NCBI GenBank assembly: GCA_002391195.1
Contig: DGRZ01000113.1
Location: forward strand, 1 to 25,522
Reading direction: 5' to 3'
Source of the DNA: Fibrobacter sp. UBA4375
GTDB lineage: Bacteria; Fibrobacterota; Fibrobacteria; Fibrobacterales; Fibrobacteraceae
DNA: 25,522 nt
The position numbers and the translations under genes are program-made. Shown here piece by piece: positions 15,722-22,938 of this stretch; positions within the stretch are counted from its first letter, which is position 1; each line of letters begins with the position of its first letter. The notes beneath the pieces were generated by a model, which was given only the letters and a program-made list of their open reading frames with translations, was not told the origin of the DNA and searched no databases.

Positions 15722-15945
15722 CAAGCGGTTCGGGTCCGTCTGAAGTTGGCCATGTCAGCAAGCATCTCCTGCTCGTTTTTCCAGCCCTTGTCGTTGGCGA
15801 AAATTCCCTGAATCTGTTTCATGGTCGCCTTTGCCGCTTTTTTGCGGGATGCCGAGAGAAACCGGACATAATCCAAGGCCGAACGCAAATCTTCCTCGGT
15901 AAGCGTTTCGATGATTTCAGAAAATTCGGCTGCCATTGCAGTCAT
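15721..15945 (-). CDS. Antitoxin left from a PIN-toxin module
   Basis: A 74-residue protein, MTAMAAEFSEIIETLTEED, mostly helical and charged, with an AGG-containing ribosome site and a TTGCTT-N16-TATATT promoter (15990-15963) upstream. It ends one base into the PIN-toxin stump, the usual antitoxin-toxin order and coupling. It matches no family I can name with certainty; the antitoxin role follows from context. Met4 is an alternative start. Confidence 0.65.
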   Translation of the reverse strand: MTAMAAEFSEIIETLTEEDLRSALDYVRFLSASRKKAAKATMKQIQGIFANDKGWKNEQEMLADMANFRRTRTA

Positions 15946-15962
15946 AGGGAACCTCTTTCCTT

Positions 15963-15990
15963 AATATAAAAAAACAAGCTGTAAAAGCAA
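15963..15990 (-). promoter_or_regulatory. Promoter-like element of the PIN-module antitoxin
   Basis: On the minus strand TTGCTT (15990-15985), 16 bases, TATATT (15968-15963), about 18 bases before the ATG at 15945. Confidence 0.5.
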
Positions 15991-16000
15991 CTCGGAAAAA

Positions 16001-16066
16001 CTACTCCAAAAGGTTGGCCTTGCGAAGAATGTCACGGGCAATCATCGGTTTTATGTAGGTTGCCAT
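16001..16066 (-). CDS. Very short ORF (21 codons), possibly a gene remnant
   Basis: ATG 16066 has an AAAGGAC ribosome site seven bases upstream. The frame encodes MATYIKPMIARDILRKANLL plus Glu and stops at TAG 16003-16001. The composition is protein-like rather than random, but I recognise no family. It could be the end of a deleted gene in this toxin-antitoxin debris or a small protein of its own. Confidence 0.35.
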   Translation of the reverse strand: MATYIKPMIARDILRKANLLE

Positions 16067-16201
16067 ATATTGTCCTTTTCTTTCGTAAAGATACTTTTTG
16101 TGGGGTGCATTGCACAAATGGGGGTGGCAAACAATCAAATTCTAAGAAAATTTTAAGAACAGATGTATTGTTTGCAAATTTTTATGTATATTTATTTCTG
16201 T
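16067..16201. other. AT-rich intergenic region before the accessory operon
   Basis: No gene seen. A TATATT at 16187-16192 could be a -10 element for plus-strand transcription starting near 16199, but no good -35 is visible. A short inverted repeat TGCATTGCA lies near 16109-16117. Confidence 0.3.
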
Positions 16202-16291
16202 ATGAATTTGATGGGTAGAAGAAAAATGAAAAAAATGGGCTCAAAAGTGGCTCGTTTTATTCTGTCCCCCCCCCTCCCGTGTAAAATTTAG
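16202..16291 (+). CDS. Candidate 29-codon leader peptide with a C9 tract
   Basis: The frame runs from ATG 16202 (other in-frame ATGs at 16211, 16226 and 16235) to TAG 16289-16291. Its product begins MNLMGRRKMKKMGSK and ends LSPPLPCKI. It contains nine consecutive C at 16266-16274. The possible -10 TATATT at 16187-16192 would place the transcript start only a few bases before the ATG. No ribosome site is obvious. It may be a real leader, a pseudogene start, or chance. Confidence 0.3.
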   Translation: MNLMGRRKMKKMGSKVARFILSPPLPCKI

Positions 16292-16428
16292 TTTACGAAG
16301 TGATTTTGTCAGAGACGATTTCCGAGTTGGAAACCGCCCTTTTGGCGTTTGTATTCCGTCAAGGGTATTGCGAACGCTGAAATGAGCGGTGATAACTCTT
16401 TTTAGTTCAAATTAACAGTAGGTATTTT
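16292..16428 (+). promoter_or_regulatory. Structured leader of the SPFH operon
   Basis: Possible hairpins TTCC-GAGTT-GGAA (about 16319-16331) and CGCC-CTTTT-GGCG (about 16337-16349) lie upstream of the SPFH gene. No T-run follows, so they do not look like terminators. The ribosome site before ATG 16429 is weak (AGTAGGT). Confidence 0.35.
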
Positions 16429-17883
16429 ATGGGTCTTTTTGGATTTGGCAGTAATGCTCCTAAGGTAAATGAAGGCGGCTTTATGGACGCCATCCGGTGC
16501 GACGAACCGTCGTATCTTATTTGGAAGTGGCGTCCTGCGGGGCAGGAAGCGAATACCACAAAAAAAGAGAATGCCATTCGGTATGGTTCCACCGTTCGCG
16601 TCAAAGATGGTGAAGTCGCTGTATTTGTATATAATCAAAAAGACGGAACGCAGCAGGATTTTATCGAAGGTCCGTTTGACAAGAAAATTGAAACGGCGAA
16701 CTTCCCTGTACTTGCAAGTATTGTTGGCTTGGCGTTTGGCGGGGCTTCTCCTTTCCAGGCCGAAGTCTACTATATCAATCTTGCTGGCATCATCCAGATT
16801 AAGTTCGCGATTCCGTATTTTGATGTGTTTGATCCGCGTCAACCCGATTTAGGCGTTCCCGTTGCGGTCCGCGGAACGATGAGCTTTAAGATTGCGGACT
16901 ATCGTGAATTTATCAAGCTGCATCGCCTTGTGAATTTTGATTTGGACGCGTTCCAAAAGCAAATTAAGGATGCTTGCGTTAAGTATGTCAAGGATACCGT
17001 TATCAATATCGTTGATAATATTCCGCTCGTTCAAATTGAAAAGAAAATAATGGCAGTGAGTGATGCCATAGAAGAACGTCTCAAGAAGCGTTTGCAGAGT
17101 GAATTCGGTGTTGTTGTTTCTTCAGTAGATATTGCTACGATTGAGGTGGACAAGACGAGTGATGCTTATGTGACCCTTAAGAGTGTTACGCAGGATATTC
17201 AGACTCAATTTACCAAAACACAGGCGAATGTGAATTTGGATACGATGAAGGCGCAGAGCGCTGTGAATATCCAGAATATGCAGGATATGCAGCGTATCAA
17301 TGCCGAAAATATGGAGGAATCGCTCCGTATTCAGCGAGAAGAAGCCCAGCGTGCGCAGAAATTGCAGACTGAAGGTGCAAATTTTATGGCTCATCAGCTA
17401 AATCAGCAGACCAAGGTTGCTTTGGCTGGCACAGACGCCTTGGGACAACTCGGGGCAAATGGCGGAATGAATATGGGCGGAAACGGCGCTTTCAATCCTG
17501 GTGCAATGATGGCTAGCATGGCTGTTGGTGGTGCCGTTGGTCAGAATATGGCGGGAATGATGAATAATATGATGGGTGGAATGCAGGGTGTTCCCGGTAT
17601 GACTCCCAATATGGCTCCTCCGCCCCCGCCCATGCCTCCGCAGATTCAGTACAATGTGGTTGTCAATGGCCAGTCTGCAGGACCTTTTGATATGAATGCT
17701 TTGCAGCAGATGATTGCTGCGGGGACTTTGACCAAGGATACTCTGGTGTGGAAAGTGGGAATGTCTGCTTGGGCCGCGGCATCAACGGTGCCGGAACTTG
17801 CTTCTCTGTTTGCTCCGGCTGTTCCTCCTGTGCCGCCGGTTCCGGGTAATCCCGGTGTGCCGCCAGTTCCGCCTTCATTGTAG
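16429..17883 (+). CDS. SPFH-domain protein with C-terminal GYF_2 domain
   Basis: The 484-residue protein has an SPFH (band 7/stomatin-like) domain of the bacterial YdjI or 'virion core protein' type (about 30-260), then a helical charged stretch with many Gln and Glu (about 260-340). Next come a Met/Gly/Asn-rich linker (345-390), a Pro-rich segment, and a GYF_2 domain (about 407-465, YNVVVNGQSAGPF ... KDTLVWKVGMSAW). The tail is VPPVPP-type proline repeats. No transmembrane helix is evident, so it probably assembles on the membrane as an SPFH oligomer. It opens a five-gene operon; the second gene repeats the GYF_2 domain. By analogy with Bacillus YdjI it may act in membrane stress, but that is inference. 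Confidence 0.85.
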   Translation: MGLFGFGSNAPKVNEGGFMDAIRCDEPSYLIWKWRPAGQEANTTKKENAIRYGSTVRVKDGEVAVFVYNQKDGTQQDFIEGPFDKKIETANFPVLASIVGLAFGGASPFQAEVYYINLAGIIQIKFAIPYFDVFDPRQPDLGVPVAVRGTMSFKIADYREFIKLHRLVNFDLDAFQKQIKDACVKYVKDTVINIVDNIPLVQIEKKIMAVSDAIEERLKKRLQSEFGVVVSSVDIATIEVDKTSDAYVTLKSVTQDIQTQFTKTQANVNLDTMKAQSAVNIQNMQDMQRINAENMEESLRIQREEAQRAQKLQTEGANFMAHQLNQQTKVALAGTDALGQLGANGGMNMGGNGAFNPGAMMASMAVGGAVGQNMAGMMNNMMGGMQGVPGMTPNMAPPPPPMPPQIQYNVVVNGQSAGPFDMNALQQMIAAGTLTKDTLVWKVGMSAWAAASTVPELASLFAPAVPPVPPVPGNPGVPPVPPSL

Positions 17884-17892
17884 GAGAAACAT

Positions 17893-18261
17893 ATGAGTGA
17901 TAACAGCTTCTTTTCGATGGATCGTCTTGTGGAATTTGGCCTTGGTATGGCGGTAGCCCAGCAGATGACGAATGCTATGAATCAGACGCTTAGCCAAATG
18001 CAGACTCCGACTGCGACTATGCCTCAAAATGTGGTGTTGAATTCGGTAAATAACGGTGTTTACTATGTTGTCTTGGAAGGAAAACAAGCGGGGCCATTTT
18101 CTCAGAGTGAACTTTCTAGACTCATAAACGAGAAAAAGGTAACTAAGGACACCTTGGTGTGGAAACCGGGAATGCGAGAATGGCTGACGGCAGAGAATAT
18201 TCCTGATGTTCTTAAGTTAGTTGCGTTAATGCCCCCGGAAATCCCGCAAATGGCAAAGTAG
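17893..18261 (+). CDS. Small GYF_2-domain protein
   Basis: A 122-residue protein with a good ribosome site (AGGAGA) nine bases after the SPFH gene. The N-terminal half is Met/Gln/Thr-rich and may form a helix. Residues 57-112 are a GYF_2 domain (YYVVLEGKQAGPFSQSELSR ... KDTLVWKPGMREW), clearly paralogous to the SPFH protein's C-terminal domain. GYF domains generally bind proline-rich peptides, and the SPFH protein carries such segments, so the two may interact. No signal peptide or membrane helix is seen. Confidence 0.8.
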   Translation: MSDNSFFSMDRLVEFGLGMAVAQQMTNAMNQTLSQMQTPTATMPQNVVLNSVNNGVYYVVLEGKQAGPFSQSELSRLINEKKVTKDTLVWKPGMREWLTAENIPDVLKLVALMPPEIPQMAK

Positions 18262-18273
18262 GGGGGGGCGACG

Positions 18274-18621
18274 ATGAAACCAAACTGGTTTATGATTTTG
18301 CTTTCTTTGGGAATGTCCGCTCTTGCTGGATATGGTCTGTATTCCATGAATGCAGATAACGATAATGTGTGGCTGATTACCATAATGGGGGGAATAACGA
18401 TTTATTCTGCCCTTGTGGGCGTTTCTGGCTTTCGTTTTGGAAGGGAAGGGCATTCTGTTAATATTCGACTTGTGTCATCTTTATTTTTGATTGCTTTTAT
18501 TGCCGATAATCTAGTTTTCTCAATTCTCGGACTCTATGTAGCTCCATACATCATCTTGACCGGTCTGTTGTTGTTTGTATATGCAGGCATTGCTTACAAG
18601 ATGATAAACACAAAGGTTTAA
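18274..18621 (+). CDS. Small four-helix membrane protein
   Basis: A 115-residue hydrophobic protein with about four transmembrane segments (near 5-23, 33-55, 66-86, 88-110). A run of seven G (18262-18268) just upstream of ATG 18274 is a poor but possible ribosome site; length change in this run could affect translation. The gene lies 12 bases after the GYF_2 gene on the same strand. I recognise no family. It would be the membrane partner of the operon. Confidence 0.7.
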   Translation: MKPNWFMILLSLGMSALAGYGLYSMNADNDNVWLITIMGGITIYSALVGVSGFRFGREGHSVNIRLVSSLFLIAFIADNLVFSILGLYVAPYIILTGLLLFVYAGIAYKMINTKV

Positions 18622-18641
18622 CTAATAACAAAGGATAATAT

Positions 18642-19589
18642 ATGCCGTTTTGTCAAAATTGCGGAAATAAGCTGGAAGATGGAATCGCGTTTTGTTCCAA
18701 ATGTGGAACTGCAACGGAATGGGCTGGCTCTGCAAATAAGCCAGAAGAATACGCTAAGCGTGAACAGGTGTTTGTAGGAAAGATAAGGAAATGCCCCAAT
18801 TGCGGTACAGTTTTGAATACTGATGCTGTAAGATGTCCGGATTGCGGAATGGAATTAGGAATTTCGCAGATTGGAAGTGCTATTTCGGATTTCAAAAATA
18901 AAATAAGAGAATTTGATATTAAGCGAAAAAGCGATTTGCGGAATCGGTTCCTTAATGGAAGTAGCTTGAGTCTTGCTGCATACAATATGGAATTTAAAAA
19001 GCGAACTTTTTCTTCTGAAGAAGAGAAGAATAAGTTTATTGATGATTATATAGCGAATAATAAAGTTTTTTTGACATCTGGAGATACTGATGGTGATGGT
19101 GGGCTTATAAATTATAAACCTACGGCATCGGAGCAGGAATTTGCGCAGTACCTGAAGACTGTTGCAGTTCCTCATAATAAGGGCGAAATTCTAGAATTCT
19201 TATCGTTGGCAAAATCTTCTCTTGCGGGAAAGTCTGTCAATAGTTATTGGTATAAACACTGGGCTGCATTGCTGTATAGATGCGTTGATGAGGGAAAATT
19301 GTTTTATGGTGATGAACAAGGTTTTTGTGAAAGATTAGATTCTTTTGTCAAGGATGTTGTGCCTCCACAAAAAACAATGCTAGAAAATATGCAAAACCTT
19401 AATGCGAGAATTTATAGTCCTATTTGGTGGAAGAAAGTGTTTTCTTCTGGAAAACCGAGTGGGGGTGAATCAGCAGGAGGTTCTGGCGGCCTAAAAAAGA
19501 TTATGAAATGGAGTGGTATTGGGTGTGGCGGCCTTTTCGTTTTAATGATTGTGATTTCTGCCATAGCAGCTGCTTTAGGTGTTAAATAA
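18642..19589 (+). CDS. Double zinc-ribbon protein with C-terminal membrane anchor
   Basis: The 315-residue protein starts with two four-Cys zinc ribbons: Cys4, Cys7, Cys18, Cys21 (FCQNCGNKL ... FCSKCG) and Cys51, Cys54, Cys65, Cys68 (KCPNCGTVL ... RCPDCG). A soluble central region of unknown fold follows (about 80-280), then a Ser/Gly linker and a single C-terminal hydrophobic helix (about 288-312), so the ribbons likely face the cytoplasm. A good AAAGGA ribosome site precedes ATG. The layout of zinc ribbon plus membrane helix beside an SPFH gene recalls Bacillus YdjG next to YdjI. Function is inferred only. Confidence 0.8.
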   Translation: MPFCQNCGNKLEDGIAFCSKCGTATEWAGSANKPEEYAKREQVFVGKIRKCPNCGTVLNTDAVRCPDCGMELGISQIGSAISDFKNKIREFDIKRKSDLRNRFLNGSSLSLAAYNMEFKKRTFSSEEEKNKFIDDYIANNKVFLTSGDTDGDGGLINYKPTASEQEFAQYLKTVAVPHNKGEILEFLSLAKSSLAGKSVNSYWYKHWAALLYRCVDEGKLFYGDEQGFCERLDSFVKDVVPPQKTMLENMQNLNARIYSPIWWKKVFSSGKPSGGESAGGSGGLKKIMKWSGIGCGGLFVLMIVISAIAAALGVK

Positions 19590-19591
19590 AA

Positions 19592-20212
19592 ATGTCTAGT
19601 TTGTGTGAAAAAATAGAACTGGATTTACATAGACAATTTGCAGAAAATCAAAACAGCCACCAGAATGTATTTATGCAGCTGGTGGTTGCTTTTATTGGCA
19701 TATTTGCTGGACTAGGCTATGTGTACACTCATTTGGAAACAAGTGTCGTAAAAATTACTGAAGATGCTTTACTGTTTAAACCTTTTGTCATGCATGTTTC
19801 CATAATGATAGCGGGTTTCTTATTTTGCTTGATGGCTTTAGTTGTTATACATTTTGGTTGGTCTTTCCGTCGTGATATGCTGTTGAATCGTAAAATACGT
19901 GAATTGGCTTACGGAACGGATGATTATAATCAATTTGAAATATTTTTTAAGGATTATGGAAAAAATGTTGATGATATGCCTGGGTTTTATGAAATATTTT
20001 TCAAGGCGATTTTAGTAATGCAAGTGACATTACTTTTGTTCGCCATCTCATTTGATAGAGGCTGTTGTGTTTGTGCGACTACTCAAACTTGCTGTCCCTT
20101 AATTAACTTTTGCTTGATAATTTTGGAATTTATTATACAGGCTTCTTATTACTATAGGAAACAGGATAAAGTTAAATATCAATTTGTAAGAATGTTTCCC
20201 GAAAACGAGTAG
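19592..20212 (+). CDS. Membrane protein of unknown function
   Basis: A 206-residue protein starting two bases after the previous stop, so probably translationally coupled. Four hydrophobic segments are visible (about 28-48, 66-88, 138-155, 168-185), with a charged region between the second and third and several Cys near 160-167 (CCVCATTQTCC). I recognise no family. It closes the five-gene operon. No clear rho-independent terminator follows; an 8-bp hairpin lies at 20270-20291. Confidence 0.7.
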   Translation: MSSLCEKIELDLHRQFAENQNSHQNVFMQLVVAFIGIFAGLGYVYTHLETSVVKITEDALLFKPFVMHVSIMIAGFLFCLMALVVIHFGWSFRRDMLLNRKIRELAYGTDDYNQFEIFFKDYGKNVDDMPGFYEIFFKAILVMQVTLLLFAISFDRGCCVCATTQTCCPLINFCLIILEFIIQASYYYRKQDKVKYQFVRMFPENE

Positions 20213-20269
20213 TAATTGAATGGGTGAAAAACAGGTGCCCAGCTGGAACACATATTTGTCTATAAGGCG

Positions 20270-20291
20270 ATGTCGGAATGGTGTCCGACAT
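20270..20291. repeat. Hairpin after the accessory operon
   Basis: ATGTCGGA (20270-20277) and TCCGACAT (20284-20291) form a perfect 8-bp stem around a six-base loop. No T-run follows, so it is a weak terminator candidate. Confidence 0.5.
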
Positions 20292-20306
20292 GACACTTAA
20301 GGTGGG

Positions 20307-20334
20307 GCGGCCATTCGGCAGACTCAGGGACCTT
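20307..20334. repeat. 28-bp repeat downstream of the carB remnant
   Basis: 25 of 28 bases match 24153-24180 (GCGGCC, then TTCGGCA, then CTCAGGGACCTT). Both copies lie just past a carB stop codon, so the duplicated segment includes 3' flanking DNA. Confidence 0.7.
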
Positions 20335-20348
20335 TCTCTAGTTGCTTC

Positions 20349-21003
20349 TTACTTCTTCACATGCCTGTGGTACTCTTGTAAGCTGCACACTTCGAATCTT
20401 CCGAAGTCGTGCTTGTCCCCTGTGAGCGAAGGCAAGGAAGCCTTGGCTGAGTTGCCGCGCGAGAGGCTGGCCTTTGGAGTCTTGTAACATCCGGAATTAA
20501 AGGCCAGCCGGTCTTCCAGGCCTTCCACGGTGGAGGTGAGGGCGGCGATGGTCGTCGTGATAGGAATGCCGGACACGACTGCTTTGGAGCGCATCTGGAT
20601 TTCGTCGACCATGGCTTCGGCGCCGTTTTCGGTGGTGTTCACGATCCACTGCACTTCCTTGTCGTGAATGAGGTCCAGCAGGTTCGGGCGGCCACGGGAG
20701 ATGCGGAACACGGCGCGGGTCTTGATGCCTTCGTTGTAGAGCATCGTAGAGGTGCCGCGGGTGGCGTACAGTTCGTATCCGAGGTTCACGAGTTGGCGAA
20801 TGAGCGGCACGGCCTTCTGCTTGTCTTCGTCCTTGAGCGAGACGAAGATGTTGCCCTGGCTCGGGACCTTGTTGCCCGATGCCAACTGGCTCTTGAGGTA
20901 GGCAAGGCCGCGGTCGCCGAGAACGAAGCTAGGGCGCACGAGAACGGGGTTGCCGATTTTCTCGACGATGTCGAGGGCTTCTTCCACGTTGTGGGCGATG
21001 CCG
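20349..21003 (-). pseudogene. carB: Partial, internally deleted copy of the carB 3' end
   Basis: It is highly similar at DNA level to the carB gene at 24194-25522. Homology begins at GIAHNVEEAL and ends at the same EYHRHVKK terminus. It joins RPSFVLG directly to RGLAYLKSQL, missing 603 bp (201 codons). The junction lies at a short repeat (GCCGCGGYCGC) present at both deletion ends in the intact gene. A 99-bp insert replaces the Met codon of VEGLMDKHDF. Both changes keep the frame, so a 234-codon frame is open from 21053, but its first residues are unrelated. What remains is essentially the C-terminal regulatory (MGS-like) domain. It cannot be a working synthetase. Confidence 0.9.
20419..20517. 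repeat. 99-bp palindromic insert in the carB remnant
   Basis: Flanking bases match intact carB on both sides; this segment replaces three bases there. It contains an 11-bp inverted repeat, GGCTGGCCTTT (20465-20475) with AAAGGCCAGCC (20499-20509), and a smaller one, AAGGC (20429-20433) with GCCTT (20440-20444). The net gain of 96 bp keeps the frame. It looks like a small palindromic repeat element. Confidence 0.65.
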
Positions 21004-21064
21004 TCCGCGGCTGCACTCGATCCTAAAATTATACGAGCATAATTTTGCAACACTCGTTCTGCAT
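21004..21064. other. Spacer upstream of the carB remnant
   Basis: Not homologous to carB. It holds a perfect inverted repeat AAAATTAT / ATAATTTT around a six-base loop (about 21027-21048). No gene seen. Confidence 0.4.
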
Positions 21065-21222
21065 GCTATTCTGGGGGCAATCGGCACGCTTGTGCTTGCC
21101 GCTCACCTCCCAGAACCAAGCCCCGCTACGTGGGTCTTGTCCCCAAGGGGTCACTTATAGAAACACTTGGGCGTTTACTCCCCTAGTGTTCTTATCCCCT
21201 TTGGGGAATCCCTAACGCAAAA
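21065..21222 (+). repeat. Structured dispersed repeat, copy 2 (with extra hairpin)
   Basis: It matches copy 1 at 15012-15120. Stem 1 outer arms are TTCTGGG (21069-21075) and CCCAGAA (21109-21115). Stem 2 is CAAGcCCCGC-TAC-GTGGGtCTTG (21117-21139). CCCCAAGGGG is at 21141-21150. About 50 extra bases then appear relative to copy 1, holding a hairpin AACACTTGGG / CCCCTAGTGTT and CCCCTTTGGGG, before the shared end ATCCC-AACGCAAAA. Changes in stems 1 and 2 are compensatory. Confidence 0.7.
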
Positions 21223-21237
21223 TGCAGCAAAGACCTT

Positions 21238-22776
21238 CTATTTCAGCAGCTGCCACTCGCCTTTAACCTTAGAGTGTTCCGAATTGATGTAGCCCATTTT
21301 CTTAAGGTCGTCTATGGCTCTCTGTATGGTGCGTTCACTTACACCTAGATTGTCCGCGAGCCATGAGTATTTTGCTTTACGGTTCATTTTAAGAGCCTTG
21401 AAAACATTCTCAACGACCTGTGACGGAAATTCAGGGATGTTGAATTTTGGCTGTTTTTTTGGCTGTTTTCTTGTCTGTTTTTTTGACGGTTTTTTGTTTG
21501 AAAATGCTGTTTTTGTGCTGTTTTCGCTGTTTTCGGTCAAGTAGCCATTAACGATGGCTTCTGCCATCATTCGTTCTCCAAGTGGCGATTTATTTTCCCG
21601 CACAAGGATTGCGGTCTGGTAGCCAAAATCATAGACTGCCTCGCCATTTTCATTGGCCTTCAGCTCCTTTTGCACCCTTAACACGCCCCGGCTATGGCGG
21701 TTGACAAAACCAAGGACTTTCATCGCTTCGGCGACCACGATGTTCCTGTAGTCGTTCACATTGGGGAAGTTGCTCTCGTTGGCGCGACCATACAACCCGC
21801 CGTGGTTCATAATCTCGATGCGGTCGTCATACTGATAGAATTGTATCGGTCCGTTCGTCGAATAATCCCTGTGGCAGATGGCGTTCATCAAAAGTTCTCG
21901 CGTAGCCCAGTCGGGATAATCAACAACCTGTTCTTCGCGCAATGCGCTGACAGGTATGGGGCGTCGGTTTGCGATAGTCGTCTTGATGAATGTGTCAAGT
22001 TCTGGCAAAGTCGTACAGAGGTTCGCTTTGAACTCATGCTCCGTCAGAATGTCGCCAGAACGGTCCTTGCCTGCGAAACGGACATATTGGATGTAAGCCC
22101 CTGGAATAAACTTTCTCAGGTTCTTTGCGAAGAACAGCATTGCCGCGTTCGTCGGGCAATCATGGAGTGTATCGAAAAAACCGAACACGCTCAGTTGTTG
22201 CTTAATATCGCGGTTCTCTCTACTTTCGGCATCAAGTTCTTCGTCTGTCATTGCTTTGGGCAAAAAGTAGTGCTTGAACAGACTTAAATCCAAGTCGTCA
22301 ATGGTTGCACTAAGGCACGGCGCAGAATCGAATGAGGTGACATTAGCCCGACGTTTTTCCATGAGGATGTGCTCGTCGTTTTCGTTCGCCACTCCTTTAC
22401 GTGGGCCGATTCTTACCCAGATGCGTCCCTTGTATCTGACGGGCGGGAATATCGAAGGTTCGACCTTTACTACTACGATGTCGCCTTCGTCCATCGAAAC
22501 CTTTTCGACGGTCATGGACGGTTGCGGTTGAATGTTCCCATCGGTGCGGATAGCGGCCACATTTTTTAGTACGGCGTCTGTCACGTCTATTCCTTGGACG
22601 TTCCCGTCGTCGGTCACGCCCAGGAACAGATACCCCGGCTTTCGGTGGTTGGGCAAGTCGTTGGCGAATGCACAAATGGCCTGACCGAACTTGTCGGTGT
22701 TCGTGGTCGAAATGGTCCGCTCGATATGGTCGCTTTCCAAGTCGCTGAACAGTGCTTTCAATTCGTCTTTTGTCAT
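21238..22776 (-). CDS. AlbA/Schlafen-type putative DNA-binding regulator with ATPase-like fold and C-terminal winged helix
   Basis: A protein of 512 residues in the family often annotated as 'ATP-binding protein' or 'transcriptional regulator, AlbA_2/HATPase_c_4'. The N-terminal AlbA_2 (Schlafen-like) domain (about 1-125) includes KPGYLFLGVTDDGNVQGID and IWVRIGPRKG. The middle holds RELLMNAICHRDYSTNGPIQ and DDRIEIMNHGGLYG, the HATPase_c_4 signature. A Lys/Gln-rich linker (KKPSKKQTRKQPKKQPK) then leads to a winged helix (WLADNLGVSERTIQRAIDDL). Start 22776 is preferred over 22830 because the latter falls in the -35 of the predicted promoter. Related genes are common in accessory islands and near toxin or defence genes; the exact role is unknown. 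Confidence 0.85.
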   Translation of the reverse strand: MTKDELKALFSDLESDHIERTISTTNTDKFGQAICAFANDLPNHRKPGYLFLGVTDDGNVQGIDVTDAVLKNVAAIRTDGNIQPQPSMTVEKVSMDEGDIVVVKVEPSIFPPVRYKGRIWVRIGPRKGVANENDEHILMEKRRANVTSFDSAPCLSATIDDLDLSLFKHYFLPKAMTDEELDAESRENRDIKQQLSVFGFFDTLHDCPTNAAMLFFAKNLRKFIPGAYIQYVRFAGKDRSGDILTEHEFKANLCTTLPELDTFIKTTIANRRPIPVSALREEQVVDYPDWATRELLMNAICHRDYSTNGPIQFYQYDDRIEIMNHGGLYGRANESNFPNVNDYRNIVVAEAMKVLGFVNRHSRGVLRVQKELKANENGEAVYDFGYQTAILVRENKSPLGERMMAEAIVNGYLTENSENSTKTAFSNKKPSKKQTRKQPKKQPKFNIPEFPSQVVENVFKALKMNRKAKYSWLADNLGVSERTIQRAIDDLKKMGYINSEHSKVKGEWQLLK

Positions 22777-22801
22777 CGTGTGTCGTGCTCTTTTGGGCAA
22801 T

Positions 22802-22830
22802 AATATACAATTATCCGATGATTTGCGCAA
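22802..22830 (-). promoter_or_regulatory. Promoter of the AlbA-type gene
   Basis: On the minus strand TTGCGC (22830-22825), 17 bases, TATATT (22807-22802). The predicted start near 22795 is about 19 bases before ATG 22776. Confidence 0.6.
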
Positions 22831-22880
22831 GTGGGGTGGGGGTTAGGACAGCTTTCGAGCCTTGTTCGCCTTGCGCTTCA

Positions 22881-22909
22881 TTGCCGCGACACTCACCTTA
22901 ATGTATATT
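22881..22909 (+). promoter_or_regulatory. Promoter of the FISUMP lipoprotein gene
   Basis: TTGCCG (22881-22886), 17 bases, TATATT (22904-22909), giving a start near 22916 and a short leader with a GAGG ribosome site before ATG 22939. It is divergent to the promoter at 22802-22830. Confidence 0.55.
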
Positions 22910-22938
22910 TCCGTTGACATATTGAATTAGAGGATGGA

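Noticed and set aside
22777..22830. An 18-residue N-terminal extension of the AlbA-type protein
   Set aside because: The ATG at 22830 overlaps the -35 element of the predicted promoter; MTKDEL at 22776 is the more natural start.
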